The notes beneath the pieces are model-generated. The model was not told the DNA's origin and ran no database searches. It worked only from the letters and a program-made list of their open reading frames with translations. Positions 1 through 11,818 of a stretch of 64,000 nucleotides of DNA are shown in pieces (within the stretch, counting starts at the first letter, position 1; every line of letters starts with the position of its first letter). The position numbers and the translations under genes are program-made. The stretch is from Saccopteryx bilineata (taxonomy: Eukaryota; Chordata; Mammalia; Chiroptera; Emballonuridae). Location: positions 187,335,140-187,399,139 of the forward strand of contig NC_089493.1 of NCBI RefSeq assembly GCF_036850765.1, in the 5' to 3' direction.

Positions 1-1369
1 TTCTATTCTCTCCCCAAAATGTACTGTTACCACCTCCACTTCCAGTTTTCCTCTCCTTTCATTTCTGTTATTCTCACAGTCTCACCACCTATGTAGTTAT
101 TGTCTCAATATAGGTCAGGAAACTTGATCTTTACATGTTTAGAAAGTGACCTCCAAGGAGCTTTTTCCCAGTGCCTGAAAATATAGTAGTCAGCAGTTGG
201 GAAATATTATCTTTAGGTGTCTGAATGTGAAAGTTATAATTTTGCTCCAATTTCATCAGTTTTTCAGTACCTACCTAGTACATTGTTAGGGTTGTATAAA
301 TATTAAATTCTAATCATATTGACAATACCTACCTAAAAGAATCCTTTCCAAATAGGCTATGCAAATAATGATTCATTTGGGTAAATGAAATAAATTTGGA
401 TGTAAATGTTATAGACTCATTGAACAGTTTGCTGGAGTTTAGTGCTCTGCTGAACAAGTCCTTAGAGCCATATGTGTGTATGTGTGTGTGCATACATGTG
501 TGTATGCATATATGTATGTATATATATTTATACCTGTGCATTCATGTACATGTCTACATGTCTATATATCTTGTATTTTGTATAGAACGTTTATCTATCA
601 ACTTGTTTATTTTACTTCTCATATCATATATTTTACTTGGTCAGTATATGCCCTAACAATTTCAGCTCTGTTCTTCCCCCTGACCTCCCTGGAGGCTCCC
701 CTGTGTTGCCCTTGGCTGCCTCTTTGATTGCATTTTCATGGCAATCATTTGAATACCATGTAAAGATCTGTGAAAGATTTATTGGTAAGGGTCAGATGAC
801 AGGAAGCCACTGGAGAAAGTCCAGTCTCGACGAAGTCACGATGTTATTTAAGAGCACTGAATCTCTCCATACCCGTCGCTTTCACATATGTCACATTCCA
901 CTTGGTCGCAGCCCCCTAAAAGGGACCACTAGAAGCAATGTTAGTGCTGGTGTGGGCATATTTGTAAGTGACAGTACAGTTCATTTGCACAGTCCCTAGG
1001 TTATAAGTTAAATTATTTTGAGGGCTGTAGCAAATACCAAATTAGTTGCGGCATGAAACCCTGCTTTCGTAAAAATCTTCCAAGTTCCCAAGTGCTTTTA
1101 AATGTGTTCTGGGCAGAGTAGCAGGAAGATGAGGCTCAATGAGAAGCTATAAATTTACTTCTAACACTTTTTATTGGTTTTAATTTATCAAATATATTTT
1201 TCATTTTTAAAACTCTTCAAACAGCCAAATAATTCTATAAAATTCCAATTAGCAAAAACAAAGGAACAGAAATAAATGGAGAAAGGATCATGACCAGGCA
1301 CGCCACAAAAAATGGATAGCAAATAGCAGATTAATTTAGGAAGCTATTCTGACCATTACTAATGATCAG
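1..1369. other. Unassigned AT-rich sequence
   Basis: No gene or repeat family is recognised with confidence. A TG/TA-rich simple stretch lies near 474-570. An open frame at 637-999 (+, 120 codons) has no recognisable domain; its surroundings show no splice sites or codon pattern that I would trust as coding. Confidence 0.5.
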
Positions 1370-1728
1370 AGACACTCAAGACACCCATACCATAAATGAC
1401 TAAAATGAGATACTATTTCCTTACCCATCAGATAGGATAAGCGACCATAGTAAATTCTGACAGCATCAAGTATTGGCTAAGGGAAATTTATATAAGTTTA
1501 CAAGAGGGAGTCTTACAGATATGTTTATTGTACACGGGTTAAAATAGCAAGAAAAAAAAACATATGAATGTCTATAATTTGTATAAAGGTTAAGTTAAAG
1601 GGGTGTGTGCATTTGTGTGTGTGTGTATAAGGGGGAGTATGTTAGTTAACAGGAACAGAACATACGTATAAATACATATTGATCTATTTCAAAACCATAA
1701 TTTTGATTTAAAAACAGGTTGCATACAT

Positions 1729-1914
1729 GATGACAGATTCTATACTATAATGTCAAGTTATAAAACAAAGTATAGAATAATGTATACACTAGAATACTAT
1801 TTATGTAAAATGATAAAAAAGGATGACAGATTCCAGAAATATAATGTCAAGTTATAAAACAAAGTATAGAGTAATGTATACACTAGAATACTATTTATGT
1901 AAAATGGTAAAAAA
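1729..1914. repeat. 93-bp tandem duplication, two copies
   Basis: Two adjacent units start with GATGACAGATTC at 1729 and 1822. They share a long stretch through 'tatacactagaatacta' and 'atgtaaaatg' with only a few substitutions. This is a local duplication inside an old L1 tail and not a coding repeat. Confidence 0.85.
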
Positions 1915-1926
1915 ATATATACACAA

Positions 1927-2108
1927 GCCTGACCTGTGGTGGCACAGTGGATAAAGCGTTGACCTGGAACACTGAGGTCACCGGTTCAAAACCCTGGGCT
2001 TGCCTGGCCAAGGCACATATGGGAGTTGATGCTTTCTGCTCCTCCCCCTTCTCTCTCTCTCTCTCTCTCTCTCTTCTCTAAAATGAATAAATAAATAAAA
2101 ATAATTTT
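1927..2108 (+). mobile_element. Short tRNA-derived SINE (~180 bp type)
   Basis: It begins GCCTGACCTGTGGTGGCACA. It carries a box-A-like GTGGCACAGTGGATAAAGC and a box-B-like GGTTCAAAACC, then a (CT)n stretch and an A-rich AATAAATAAA tail. Flanks look like an imperfect duplication of an A/T-rich 'aaatatatacaca' target. A close relative lies at 19339. The family resembles bat tRNA SINEs. Confidence 0.85.
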
Positions 2109-2345
2109 AAAAATATATATATATACACAGAATAGGTCTATCATGTAAAAAAAAACATAGCATGAAAATTTATAAAACTAGACTCAGATCAATTTATGAA
2201 CATAATTGCCTATGTGGGAAGGTCACAGAAGGATATGACTGTCTCGATCATGTTTTATTTTTTAATAAAAAGATGAAGCTAATGTAAAATACTGATATTT
2301 TTACATGATCTGTTATAGGTGTTGAATACAAGTATTTTTAATAAA

Positions 2346-3116
2346 TTAACTTCTAATCTCTTATTATAAAATTTTCTCAATTCAAAAAGAAACTATAACA
2401 ATAGCTTATCTTGCTATTTTTAGCATACTATATATTAGTAGATAACTTGAGCAAATATTTTGCTTTAGCAGAGAGGTGTCATGACTATATATTTCAATGC
2501 CACTTCAGAAAACAAAGACTTTTTTTCTATAAGGTTATGTTTATTTAGAGTGATCTTAAATAAAACATTTAATTCTTCTACTATGGTTGTGAGACACTAA
2601 TTTAAAGATTATTTGATTTAAAATGTCTTACATCATTTACCTATACAAGATTATGGTTTAATTTTAATTGCATTTTAAGACATGAGTTTTCCTAAAGAAA
2701 CACTCAACATGCACCATCAATTATCTTGGAGAAACAAACACAGAAAATATATTAATTATGGGTCATGACCCAGCAAATTATGAATTTCCAACCAGAAGTA
2801 AATTATTGCCACTAATTAGCGTTCTTGTTTGCCCGGCTGTGCTAAAGTCTTCATTGCATTAGTCAGTTCATAAATCACTTTTCAGCATGCAAATCTAGAA
2901 AAAATGAGAATATGAAAATATGCTAACAGCTTTCTAATATTCAGGCACAGAGTTTTATGGGACAGTTTCTACTGATTTCAGAAATATTTGATCAGATCAG
3001 TGTGGAATAATTGGGAGAAAGGATACCTTATTTATTTCTTTATTTTTACTGAGATTGTTTAGATGTCATTTATTATTTCCTGTCTAATCCATTATGGTTT
3101 ATACAGACTGAATCTA
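2346..3116. other. Unassigned AT-rich sequence with homeodomain/POU-like sites
   Basis: No repeat family is recognised. The part at about 2740-2960 has an ATTA-rich core (CACTAATTAGCG) and an octamer-like GCATGCAAAT near 2886, and looks little decayed. It could be a conserved non-coding element, but conservation cannot be judged from one sequence. Confidence 0.25.
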
Positions 3117-3716
3117 CAGTGTGTCCGTAAAGTCATGGTGCATTTTTGACCAATCACAGGAAAGCAATAAAAGATGATAGAAATGTGAAATCTGCACCAA
3201 ATAAAAGGAAAACTCTCCCAGTTTCATACCTATTCAGTGCAGTTCAATGTGGGCTCACGCACAGATTTTTTAGGGCTCCGTACATAGCTATCCCGTATAG
3301 CCTCTACAGACTCATCACTGACTGATGGCCTACCAGAACGGGTTTCTCCACCAAACTGCCGGTTTCCTTCAACTGCTTATCCCACCAAGTAATGTTATTC
3401 CTATGTGGTGGCGCTTCATTATAAACGCGCCAGTATTCACGTTGCACTTTGGTCACAGATTCGAATTTAGCGAGCCACAGAACCCACTGAACTTTCCTCT
3501 GTACCGTCCACATCTTGACTGGCATGGCTGTGGGCTGCTCCGCTGTATACACCGGTGTTACATCATCATCTGCGCGTGCGCACATGCTGCCACATCATCC
3601 TACAGAAACTGGGAGGGTTTTCCTTTTATTTGGTGCAGATTTCCCATTTTTTTAATCATCTTTTGTTGCTTTCCTGTGACTGGTCAAAAGTGCACCATGA
3701 CTTTACGGACACACTG
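3117..3716 (-). mobile_element. Internally deleted Tc1/mariner-type DNA transposon
   Basis: The 600-bp element is flanked by TA on both sides (3115-3116 and 3717-3718). Its ends are inverted copies starting CAGTGTGTCCGTAAAGTCAT. The inverted repeat is unusually long, about 110 bp (3117 to ~3228 against ~3600 to 3716), with few mismatches. Between the repeats lies only the first part of a transposase gene, read right to left, so the catalytic region is missing and the copy cannot move itself. The TA duplication and inverted ends identify the superfamily; the exact family name is not known to me. Confidence 0.9.
3230..3585 (-). pseudogene. Transposase N-terminal (helix-turn-helix) remnant
   Basis: The minus-strand frame 3585-3304 gives 93 residues. 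A likely start is MPVKMWTVQRKVQWVLWLAK (from about 3525), followed by KVQREYW, a PPHRNNITWW segment and KETGSLVEKP. This is the pattern of the DNA-binding domain (DUF4817-like) seen in Tc1/mariner-type transposases that are abundant in arthropods. The frame shifts near the GRP hinge: the next frame continues with GRPSVSDESVEAIRDSYV down to a stop at 3230. The DDE catalytic domain is absent. It is a dead fragment inside the TA-flanked element. Confidence 0.8.
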
Positions 3717-3718
3717 TA

Positions 3719-4789
3719 TATTAATAGTAAGTGAGAAGAGTGTGGTGTTTTACATGTGTTCCGGTGTCATAAACTTTTAACATAATCGTGACAATGGTGG
3801 GATGGGTTTGCCTCCAACCCTCACCAAATTAATGAACAATTCCAAATTCCAGGTGTTTTTAACTGCCATGAATAATAGAAAATGATCTGATCTCTTTGTT
3901 CTGCCTTTTCCCGATCTTTTTCCAAAAGTCTATTCATCCCTGCCTTCGAAACTAGCTGCCCTGATCCCATTTCCCTTGGCTCCCACTTTCTGATGTTTCA
4001 GCTAGATAACCTGACAACAGAAGAACAACACTGGATTAATAAATATTAATGAATTATAATGGCCAAGTGCACGCACTCATTTACACTCACAGAGTAACAT
4101 ATTTGGATGTGCATGATTAAATCTTTTCTAAAGTAATGTTTAACCACTAGAATATAAGGGACAGGAGAAAGGGCTATTTTGTCTCTTTAATTGACTAGGA
4201 CCCTAGCACTGGAACAGAGATGGCACCGCAGATAACAGATGTGCCAGAGAGATAAAGAATTACAGTAACAGTGAGATCTTGCAAAAGGAGAGAAGAAAGA
4301 AGGACGGAAGAGATGTTTGAATAAGCCAGTTTCCCCCTGCTTCTCATTTTTGGTCACCGGGACTGCCCCTAAGGCAGGGTGTGTGGAATTGATTTCATCA
4401 GCATTCTGATGGTCCCCCTTGCATTTAAAAATCAAATCAGCCTACTTTTCCCTCTAGGAAAAGAAAAATGCTATTTTGCTGATTAGCTATTTTCCTGGAG
4501 AAATCAAATCTTAAGGAAGCTTTTGTCTCCCTTGTTTGATTCTCAAAATAAAGGCTATTTCAACACTAGTGTGAAATGAGGCATATTTTAGCAGTTATAA
4601 AAACTTCAGGAATCTAAAACCAGGTCAGTCCCTTGGCAAAAAGGTGGCAAGAGTCTGTCTCTTCTTCCCTCACTGGAGTCCTTTCAGCTCGGACTACCCC
4701 CTACATCCTTCCTTGGCCAGATAGCCCTAAGCTCTCTTTCCAGTTTCTGTGCGTTCTCATAACCCTGCTAATCGTCACTATTTTCATGA
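3719..4789. other. Unassigned; weak L2-like part near 4145-4225
   Basis: Mostly unassigned sequence. The segment around 4145-4225 ('agaatataagggacagg ... ccctagcactggaacag') resembles the L2 3' end in sense orientation, strongly diverged. No coding or RNA feature is seen. Confidence 0.35.
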
Positions 4790-5256
4790 ATTGTGTTTTT
4801 CCGTCATGAGCAAGGGATCATCCCTGAAAAGAGTCACTCACACATATTTCTGTTTTACCACAATGCCAGGTTTATTAAGGGAGACTGCTGCAATAAGCCA
4901 ATAGTGCCACACGCAGATTACACACAGAGAGGAGAAGGTTATGCGTTAGGAGCAAGCAGGAGTGTCCCATGGGAACTCCTGATCACTGGTGCAGTCTGTA
5001 GGTGGGGTGGTGGGCACCAGTGCTAAGCCAGGAGGCTGCAGTGGCGGCATGTGTCTGGTGGAGTGAAAGTCCAGTTGGGCTCCAAGCAGGACCCATGATA
5101 CAACTAAACTTGACACTGGCTGGTCAGCTCTGAGTTCTTAGAGCCTACAAGGGGTGGAGGCCCCATTCATAACAGTGTCCAGATGGAATCCTTATCCAAG
5201 TGTCCAGACTTATAGTTTTGGGCATTCTGCCCCCCCCCCAAAGGCATTCCTGTTAC
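4790..5256 (-). mobile_element. Possible solo LTR of an endogenous retrovirus
   Basis: On the minus strand the segment starts TGTAACAGGAATGCC (5256 leftward) and ends near 4790 in ...ACACA. It has an AATAAA polyadenylation signal at about 4872 followed by a T/G-rich stretch, as in an LTR R/U5. The base composition differs from its flanks. No convincing target-site duplication was found, so ends are approximate and the class is unknown. Confidence 0.45.
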
Positions 5257-5829
5257 ACCTCCTTACCTCTGTCTTAATTTAGCATTTGACATGACTGTCA
5301 TGGCTGACAGTGACTCCATATTAGATCATCAAAGGTGTCTGAAAGTCTACTCTGCCCTTGCCCTATCTATTGTCCAGAATCAACCATAAATGTTGACCAG
5401 TAATTTAAAGGGGTATAGCATTGGAAAGATAGAATTTTCTATATCGGCAAGAAGGTGGACGGACAATGGTTTCTGTGTTCCATTCCCCCATTTTATCAAT
5501 ACTTTTCTCTCCAAAGCTTTCAGGCCACCCCATCCAGAGACCGCTTTTCCATCAACACTTTCCTTACCACTTCTGAAGCGGTCCGTAGAGTTGGGAATGA
5601 ACTCTGAGGCACTGGACTGGACTCTCCTGATCATTCCCCTGACTCTTCGCCTTCCTGTTCGGGCTCCTTCTTCTTGCCTCACCTCAAAATGATGGAATTA
5701 CTCAAGGATCTCATCTGTAGAGTCTTCGATTTCTCTTTCCCCAGTCTTCCAAGTCTGTCTTATGGCCTTAAATATACTAAGTGCAGAAGATTTCCAGATC
5801 CCCCTCTGTAGCACTTCTTGCTCTTTAGA
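5257..5829. other. Unassigned sequence
   Basis: Moderate GC content. Overlapping 100-codon open frames on both strands (5380-5692) have no recognisable motif and are probably chance. Confidence 0.4.
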
Positions 5830-6105
5830 ACCATGCATCGGTCAATTTGCCTTCCCGGAGAGCCCTCTTAAATGCCAATTCACATATCACAAGTATTAAC
5901 AGCCCCAAAACTGAGCTCAATCTCCCCTCTCCCTTGAACAGGCTCCAATCTCCTCTCTCCCATGAACAGGCTCCTCTTCCTCTAATTTTTATGATGTATA
6001 CCTGGACGTCAACGTTCATGTCTGCCTGTCCCATCAGTGTAGTATCTGACATACTCAGTGCATTAAATGAACATGTGTGTTGACTGAATAAGTGAAGGAG
6101 GAGTT
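5830..6105 (+). mobile_element. L2-like 3' end fragment
   Basis: The end of this stretch ('atctgacatactcagtgcat ... gtgttgactgaataagtg') matches the L2 3' end pattern of '-cagtgcttaataaa-tgttgaatgaa-'. A ~30-bp near-tandem copy ('ctctcccttgaacaggctcc' and 'ctctcccatgaacaggctcc') lies at 5924-5975. Confidence 0.5.
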
Positions 6106-6294
6106 AAAGAGGTCATCTGTGCAGCCCTAGAGTCGTGTCAGGTTGGGGATCTCCAGTCAGCCAACATGCATTATATTGTGTATTATTCTTTGACATTTAA
6201 CTTAAAATGGGATGCAAAGTTCTAGTTTGTTTTAAACTTAAAAAAAAAAATAATTATACTGCATTTGTACAGTACAGTACTATACTCAAATCGT

Positions 6295-6440
6295 TTTATT
6301 TTATCCTGGATAACCCTGAGGGGTGGGTATTGTTTTTCTCGTGTCTAGATGACGAAGATGAGGGTTAGACACTTTATGTGAGTCTCCAACATGCCCAGCT
6401 AGCAACTGACAGAGCTTGTAATAGGAACTGAGGATTTTTT
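6295..6440 (-). mobile_element. MIR fragment
   Basis: Diverged text matching the antisense of the MIR core: '...gatgacgaagatgagggttagacac ... cagctagcaactgacagagc', equivalent to 'acagatgaggaaactgag ... cagctagtaagtggcagagc'. Confidence 0.6.
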
Positions 6441-6504
6441 TTTAAAGCATATTATTTGAGACCATTGTTGGATTATATAATTTTTTTTTCATTATAGAAA
6501 ATGA

Positions 6505-6645
6505 GGTCAATGGAAGATTAGCCTCAGTTTCTTCTTTCATAGAATACATGTAATAATATCTACCTCACTGTGATAATTAAATGAGATAAAGCATGTAAGG
6601 CACTTAGTTACCATGATTGGACCATGGTAAGCCCTTGTGATGGGC
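6505..6645 (+). mobile_element. MIR fragment
   Basis: Sense MIR pattern: 'gcctcagtttcttctttcat', then 'gtaataatatctacctcact' and 'taaatgagataaagcatgta', 'ggcacttag'. Confidence 0.7.
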
Positions 6646-8980
6646 TAGAATTTATTAATATGAGATTTTAAATCTCTTCCTCTATGAAATGCAAAGCAAT
6701 TAAAGGCTTTTTAGCAAGACAGTGATACCACGAGAGCTACTATAGGGGAAGATGAACCTGTCACTTGTGGAAAGGTTATATTAAAGGAGAGAGGAACCTG
6801 GAGACAAAGCGTAGGAGCCCAGGCACAAAGTGCTGCCTGCCTGCCTAGACTCCTGTGGGGGCTTGTCTGTGGTCCCATTACTGGCTGCAGGGACAGGCCA
6901 GGGCAAGCCGGAAGGAGGAACGCCACGTTCAGGAAGCCGCAGGCTCGGGCAGAGCCAGCAAAGCAGCCAGAGGAAAGAGAGTGTTGAATCTGTAATGGCG
7001 CTGGTGGTGCTGCCTGTCAGGCTGGAAGGCAAGGAAGGATGGAAGGCCATAATTATTTCTCATCTCAGGCTACATCTTGTCCCCCGAATTGTTTGTATGG
7101 TGCTGTAATTCTTAACTATGTATGATAGTTGCCATTATGTCAGAACTCTAGGTTTTCTGGTCTTTTTTCAGTCGGCTGCTGTAATAGGTCAAAATCCATA
7201 TTCACACATGGCAGGAATCTTCATTAGCCGCCATTACCTTCAGATATCCAAAACCCATACTGATTCCAGTGTGTTATACTAGGCCTGCCTCTGTCATCCA
7301 CAGGATCTGCCTGACCTTAGAACTAACTTATAAACACAGGACCAAAGGGCCAGGGTGAAGCACATGGAAGTAGGTTGCAACAGTCCTGATGGTCCAAGAG
7401 AAATATATTTTAACTACCAGCATTCCACACCGAGAGGCATTTACCCTTGTCTAAATAAAAAGAACTGGGTTTTTTTGTTGAAACCTGTATGGGTTTGTTA
7501 ACCAGTAAGACCCCAATAAATTCAATAAGATAAAATATAATTTTAAAAACTAAAATAGAACTACATTTTTTTTTGACACATGGTGGGAGCATGAAATGGT
7601 TGAGAAGTCCATTCTGAGTGTAACACTAGCACTGATCAAAATTAAAAATGCTGAAATAGATGTTAAAAATAATTACAGTGGTTATCTCAGTACAATACTT
7701 CCCCAAATTTTAAAAATCACTTTAAAATAGACAAACCTTAGGCCTATTTGATCTATTCTCATGCCTGAAAACAAAGTAAGAGAGGTGAAAATACAAAGTG
7801 CTGTGGTTTACAACAAATTAAGCTTTCCGGAGTGAGAATTAAACATCAGGAATCTAGCACCTGTACTTGGCATGTTACCAAGAAAGAGCTGTTAATAAAC
7901 TTCTTGCTCAATAGAACTATATGAATCTGATGTATTTTTTTTAAAAAAAATTCTTAGCGTACTATTTTAAATGTCATTATGGAAACCCCTCGCCAAACCA
8001 TAACAATACTCGTCGAGCATGATGGCTGCTCAGTGAAGTAATAACCACCTGGATTAGATTCTCTGCTTCAGCAGAATCTAGGTACATGTACAAGAGTGAT
8101 ATATAGGGAAGCCCGAGATACTGTTGAATGCCTTCACGGCAGACGGAGCATTGGAATTGACACTAAACCTTGTAGTAAGACACACACAAAGACTTTCCGG
8201 ACACAGAGCACACCAGAGGTTATAATCTGTCAGGACTAACAAAAAGTGAATACCTGTGAAAGCAAATATACTGTGATATAATTGCCACCTTCAAAGTGGG
8301 GAAGAAAGATTTTTCTTTTCAATTAACATTCAAGTGTGTGAAGACTGATCCACTTATTCATTTTCTGATGATTTCCGTAGCGACGTGCAGAAGTTACGGG
8401 GAACGTGTGTGCAGTATTATTCAGCCCGAAGGATCCCAACCCTCTTTACAATGACAGCTAATGTTTGTTAAAGGACTTTGGTGTGGGAGAGCACAGCAGA
8501 CGTTCCAAATCTTATAATTATACAAAATCTTGATACAGTAGTGTAGGAGCACATCTCCTGAAACTGTTGCCAGCCCTAGTGGAGGAAATGGGATTTCTTT
8601 ATGAGACTAATGAGCCAACGTTTATACAACCTTTTTTTCCACTAGCTTAAAGTCAACCTCTTTTCTACTGTAACTATCTTGGAAATCACATGCAATTTGG
8701 TCGAAAATTACTTGTTTGCAGAATGTTAAGGAAGGGAATATTTTTAATAGAAAAAAATCTATTTTTGTTCAATAAATACAGTCATGATTACCAAATGATA
8801 AAATTATAGCTTAGAAAGAATAATAATATAGTCAGATCCTTCAGCTCAGGGGCTGTAGAGAATATGTTTTATTATTTTGCCATCTTTCCCTAGGGGAACA
8901 TGTGAGTCAGTAAATCAAGAGAATGGCAGGTAGTAGACTTTTCAGTCTCCTTATCAGCAGCGTGGACAGATGACCTAGAT
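6646..8980. other. Unassigned sequence
   Basis: About 2.3 kb with no repeat or gene that I can assign. Two short antiparallel open frames at 6711-7108 are rich in Gly, Ser and Pro and have no domain. The 8-bp target copy of the following hAT element begins at 8973. Confidence 0.4.
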
Positions 8981-9151
8981 CAGGGGTTGGGAACCTTTTT
9001 GAGAGAGCCATGAATGCCACATATTTTAAAATGTAATTCCATGAGAGCCATACAATATGTTTAACACTAAATACAAGTAAATGAGTGCATTTTATGTAAG
9101 ACCAACACTTTTAAAGTACAATAAGTCTCTGAATTCTTTTTAATAACATTG

Positions 9152-11130
9152 TTATGCTGTTGATAACCACTGATGAATAAAGTACTTCTTACCATTAATG
9201 CGACTTCTGGTGCTGCATGGTTTTGCTGATGGCTTATAGTCTGGTTGATACATAGTGAGGTTAAGCTTCATGCAGGCGTTGAGACTTCCATCCGTTAAAC
9301 GTGATCGTAGGTTGGTCTTAACGTTCTTTAGATGTGAGAAAGACTGCTCACAGGCATACGTAGAGCCAAACATTGTCAGTACAGCAATACTCACATGCTG
9401 CAGTGTGTGGCATGTGACGGGAATCACGTTCCAAGTTTTGACAATCAGCTGGTCCGTGGGTTGAAGTTTTTTTATTTCTCCCCACTTGTGTTTGCTCGCC
9501 AACTCTGCTTGCTGTCATGCAGATCTTTCCAAATCTTCATTCAGTGACTTGAACTTATTCACCCACATGTCTGAGGCCTTCAGGTCAGCAGCTTGTACCT
9601 CAAAATCTCTGACAGAGACACCAGGAATGTAACTCTGGTTGGAGCTGTCCATTGCACACCCGTGTGGATGGGTGATGAATTTAAAAAGACGAGTGCGCTC
9701 ATGAAACTCTCCAAAACGTGCTTTGAATAACTGCAGGAGATTAGATGTGAAGCCCACTAGCTGCTGGAGATCAAGATGTTGAGCAGGGTCACTTGCTGTG
9801 CATGCATCTTTAAACTCTCCCAATTTTTCAAAGTGTAGTAAACAACCTCTTTCAATGTTGGCTATGAAGAGTTCCAGCTTATTTTCAAACGCAAACACTG
9901 CTTGTTGAAGGGATAAGACTGTATGTCCAATGCCTTGCATTTTCACATTGAGTTGGTTCAGATGTTCAGTCATGTCCACGAGATAGTAGAACTTCAGGAG
10001 CCACTCAGTGTTAGTTAACTCAGGATACTTGACATTTTTCATTTCAAGAAAAATCTGGATTTTGCTCAGACAAGCCACGAAACAGCTGAGCACCTTCCCT
10101 CTTGACAACCAAGGCACATTGCTGTGCAGAAGCAGACCAGGATAATTATTACCAACTTCATCCAGCAGTGTTTTAAACTGGCGATCATTTAAAGCTCAGG
10201 CAAAAGTAAAGTTGACCACCTGAATGACCAGTGACATCACCTCACCAAACTGCTCACCACACATCTAAGCACAAAGCGCCTCCTAATGTAGGATGCAGTG
10301 AAAACTTAGGATGGGTCTCATTTCATGTTCACGAAGAAGCGCTACGAATCCTCTGTTTTTCCTCACCATGCACGGAGCACCATCAATCAGTACACACCAA
10401 AATAAGTTTATCCATTGGTAGATGTTTTTCTTTAGCGAACTCAGTGAAAGACTTGAATAAATCCTCCCCTCTTGTTGTCTCTTTCATAGGCAAAACAGCA
10501 AGACTTTGCTCACATAGTGTGTCACTGACAGCATACCTTGCAATCACACTGAACTGGGATTACGTCTGTTGACTCATCCAAAGCGAGAGAAAAGAATGGT
10601 GCTGCATTTATGGTCCTTCACTTGTGTTGCCTCAATTTGATTTGCCATCATGATGGTACGATCGTGAACAGTTCTTGCCGATAGAGGTGTGTCTTTTATT
10701 CATTTGAATATCTTGTCTTTATCCGAAAAGTCATCAAAAAGTTCATTGGCAACATCAAGCATGAATGTTTTGGCCATACTCCCCATCTGTGAATGGCTTT
10801 CCATTTCTCACAATTGCTAAAGCACCAGCAAAGCTAGCCAAATTCCAGTTACCTTGTTGGTTCCAAACACGGAGTTGCTGCTGATTAGCTTGTACTCTGC
10901 ACAGTCGCTCTTGACATGCTTTCTTCCTGCTGTCCCCCGCTGGATATTTTCATGCAGATTTAGTATGTTGTGTGTCGAAGTGCCGCTTTATATTTGACCA
11001 TTTCATCGATGCAATTTTATCATTATATATTAGACACACTACAGAACGTACTCTCTCCACAAAGGCGAATTCCTCTGTACGTTCCTGCTGAAAAGTATGA
11101 TACTCCTCATCTTTTTTCTTTTAGCCATCT
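9152..11130 (-). pseudogene. hAT transposase pseudogene (SPIN-like)
   Basis: Read on the minus strand, hAT landmarks appear in order. LALDESTD, the first catalytic Asp region, lies at about 10570-10595. A DGAP(C)MV motif is near 10375, with an adjacent frameshift. LNDRQFKTLLDEV is followed by the hAT-typical PWLSRGKVL near 10115. The C-terminal dimerisation region has STYACEQSFSHLKNVKTNLR near 9330. Frame 10117-9515 (200 codons) is separated from frame 9502-9152 by one in-frame TGA at 9515-9517. Upstream there are further stops, one near 10197, and frameshifts. The gene cannot make a full protein. The first ATG region (MAKRKK-like) is near 11125. Confidence 0.88.
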
Positions 11131-11418
11131 TCTTCGTCAAAGGGTTCCTGCAATTAGCTAGCTGACTACTTGATTAAAAGGAGGGAAATTTACTTCCTGA
11201 CCTCTCAACGACCCGTGTATGTTACACATTATCCAATAAAAGTTTGGTGTTGTCCCGGAGGACAACTGTGATTGGCTCCAGCCACCCACAACCATGAACA
11301 TGAGTGGTAGGAAATGAATGGATTGTAATACATCAGAATGTTTGATATTTTTAACATTATTTTTTTTATCAGAGCTTTGTCTGTGAGCCAGATGCAGCCA
11401 TCAAAAGAGCTACATCTG

Positions 11419-11818
11419 CCCTGGCCGGTTGGCTTAGCGGTAGAGCGTCGGCCTAGCGTGCGGAGGACCCGGGTTCGATTCCCGGCCAGGGCACACAGGA
11501 GAAGCGCCCATTTGCTTCTCCACCCCTCCGCCGCGCTTTCCTCTCTGTCTCTCTCTTCCCCTCCTGCAGCCAAGGCTCCATTGGAGCAAAGATGGCCCGG
11601 GCACTGGGGATGGCTCTGTGGCCTCTGCCTCAGGTGCTAGAGTGGCTCTGGTCGCAATATGGCGACGCCCAGGATGGGCAGAGCATCGCCCCCTGGTGGG
11701 CAGAGCGTCGCCCCTGGTGGGCGTGCCGGGTGGATCCCGGTCGGGCGCATGCAGGAGTCTGTCTGACTGTCTCTCCCCGTTTCTAGCTTCAGAAAAATGA
11801 AAAAAAAAAAAAAAAAAA
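11419..11818 (+). mobile_element. ~400-bp tRNA-headed SINE, nested in the hAT element
   Basis: The tRNA-like head runs CCCTGGCCGGTTGGCTCAG...GGTTCGATTCCCGGCCAGGG. It is followed by a unique body ('gcaaagatggcccgggcact', 'gtggatcccggtcgggcgca') and a long poly(A). A 16-bp target duplication AAAAGAGCTACATCTG lies at 11403-11418 and 11819-11834, inside the hAT right end. Head pol III boxes A and B are intact. In this copy the anticodon loop reads CTAGCGT, giving AGC (Ala). Confidence 0.95.

Larger units (their letters stand above)
1370..2345 (+). mobile_element. Ancient L1 3' end fragment
   Basis: The sequence matches the pattern of the L1 ORF2 C-terminus and 3' UTR in sense orientation: a 'gagatactatttcc...acccatcaga' segment near 1407 followed by A-rich 3' UTR text. 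It is heavily diverged, has no open frame and is interrupted by the SINE at 1927. A local tandem duplication lies inside it at 1729-1914. The subfamily cannot be named by eye. Confidence 0.55.

Noticed and set aside
637..999. 120-codon open frame on the plus strand
   Set aside because: No domain, no codon pattern or splice context; length is within chance for this window.
5380..5692. Antiparallel 100-codon frames as a processed pseudogene
   Set aside because: No recognisable protein similarity, poly(A) tail or target duplication.
11418..11494. Functional tRNA-Ala gene
   Set aside because: It is the head of a SINE with target duplication and poly(A), and has extra bases between acceptor and D-arm.
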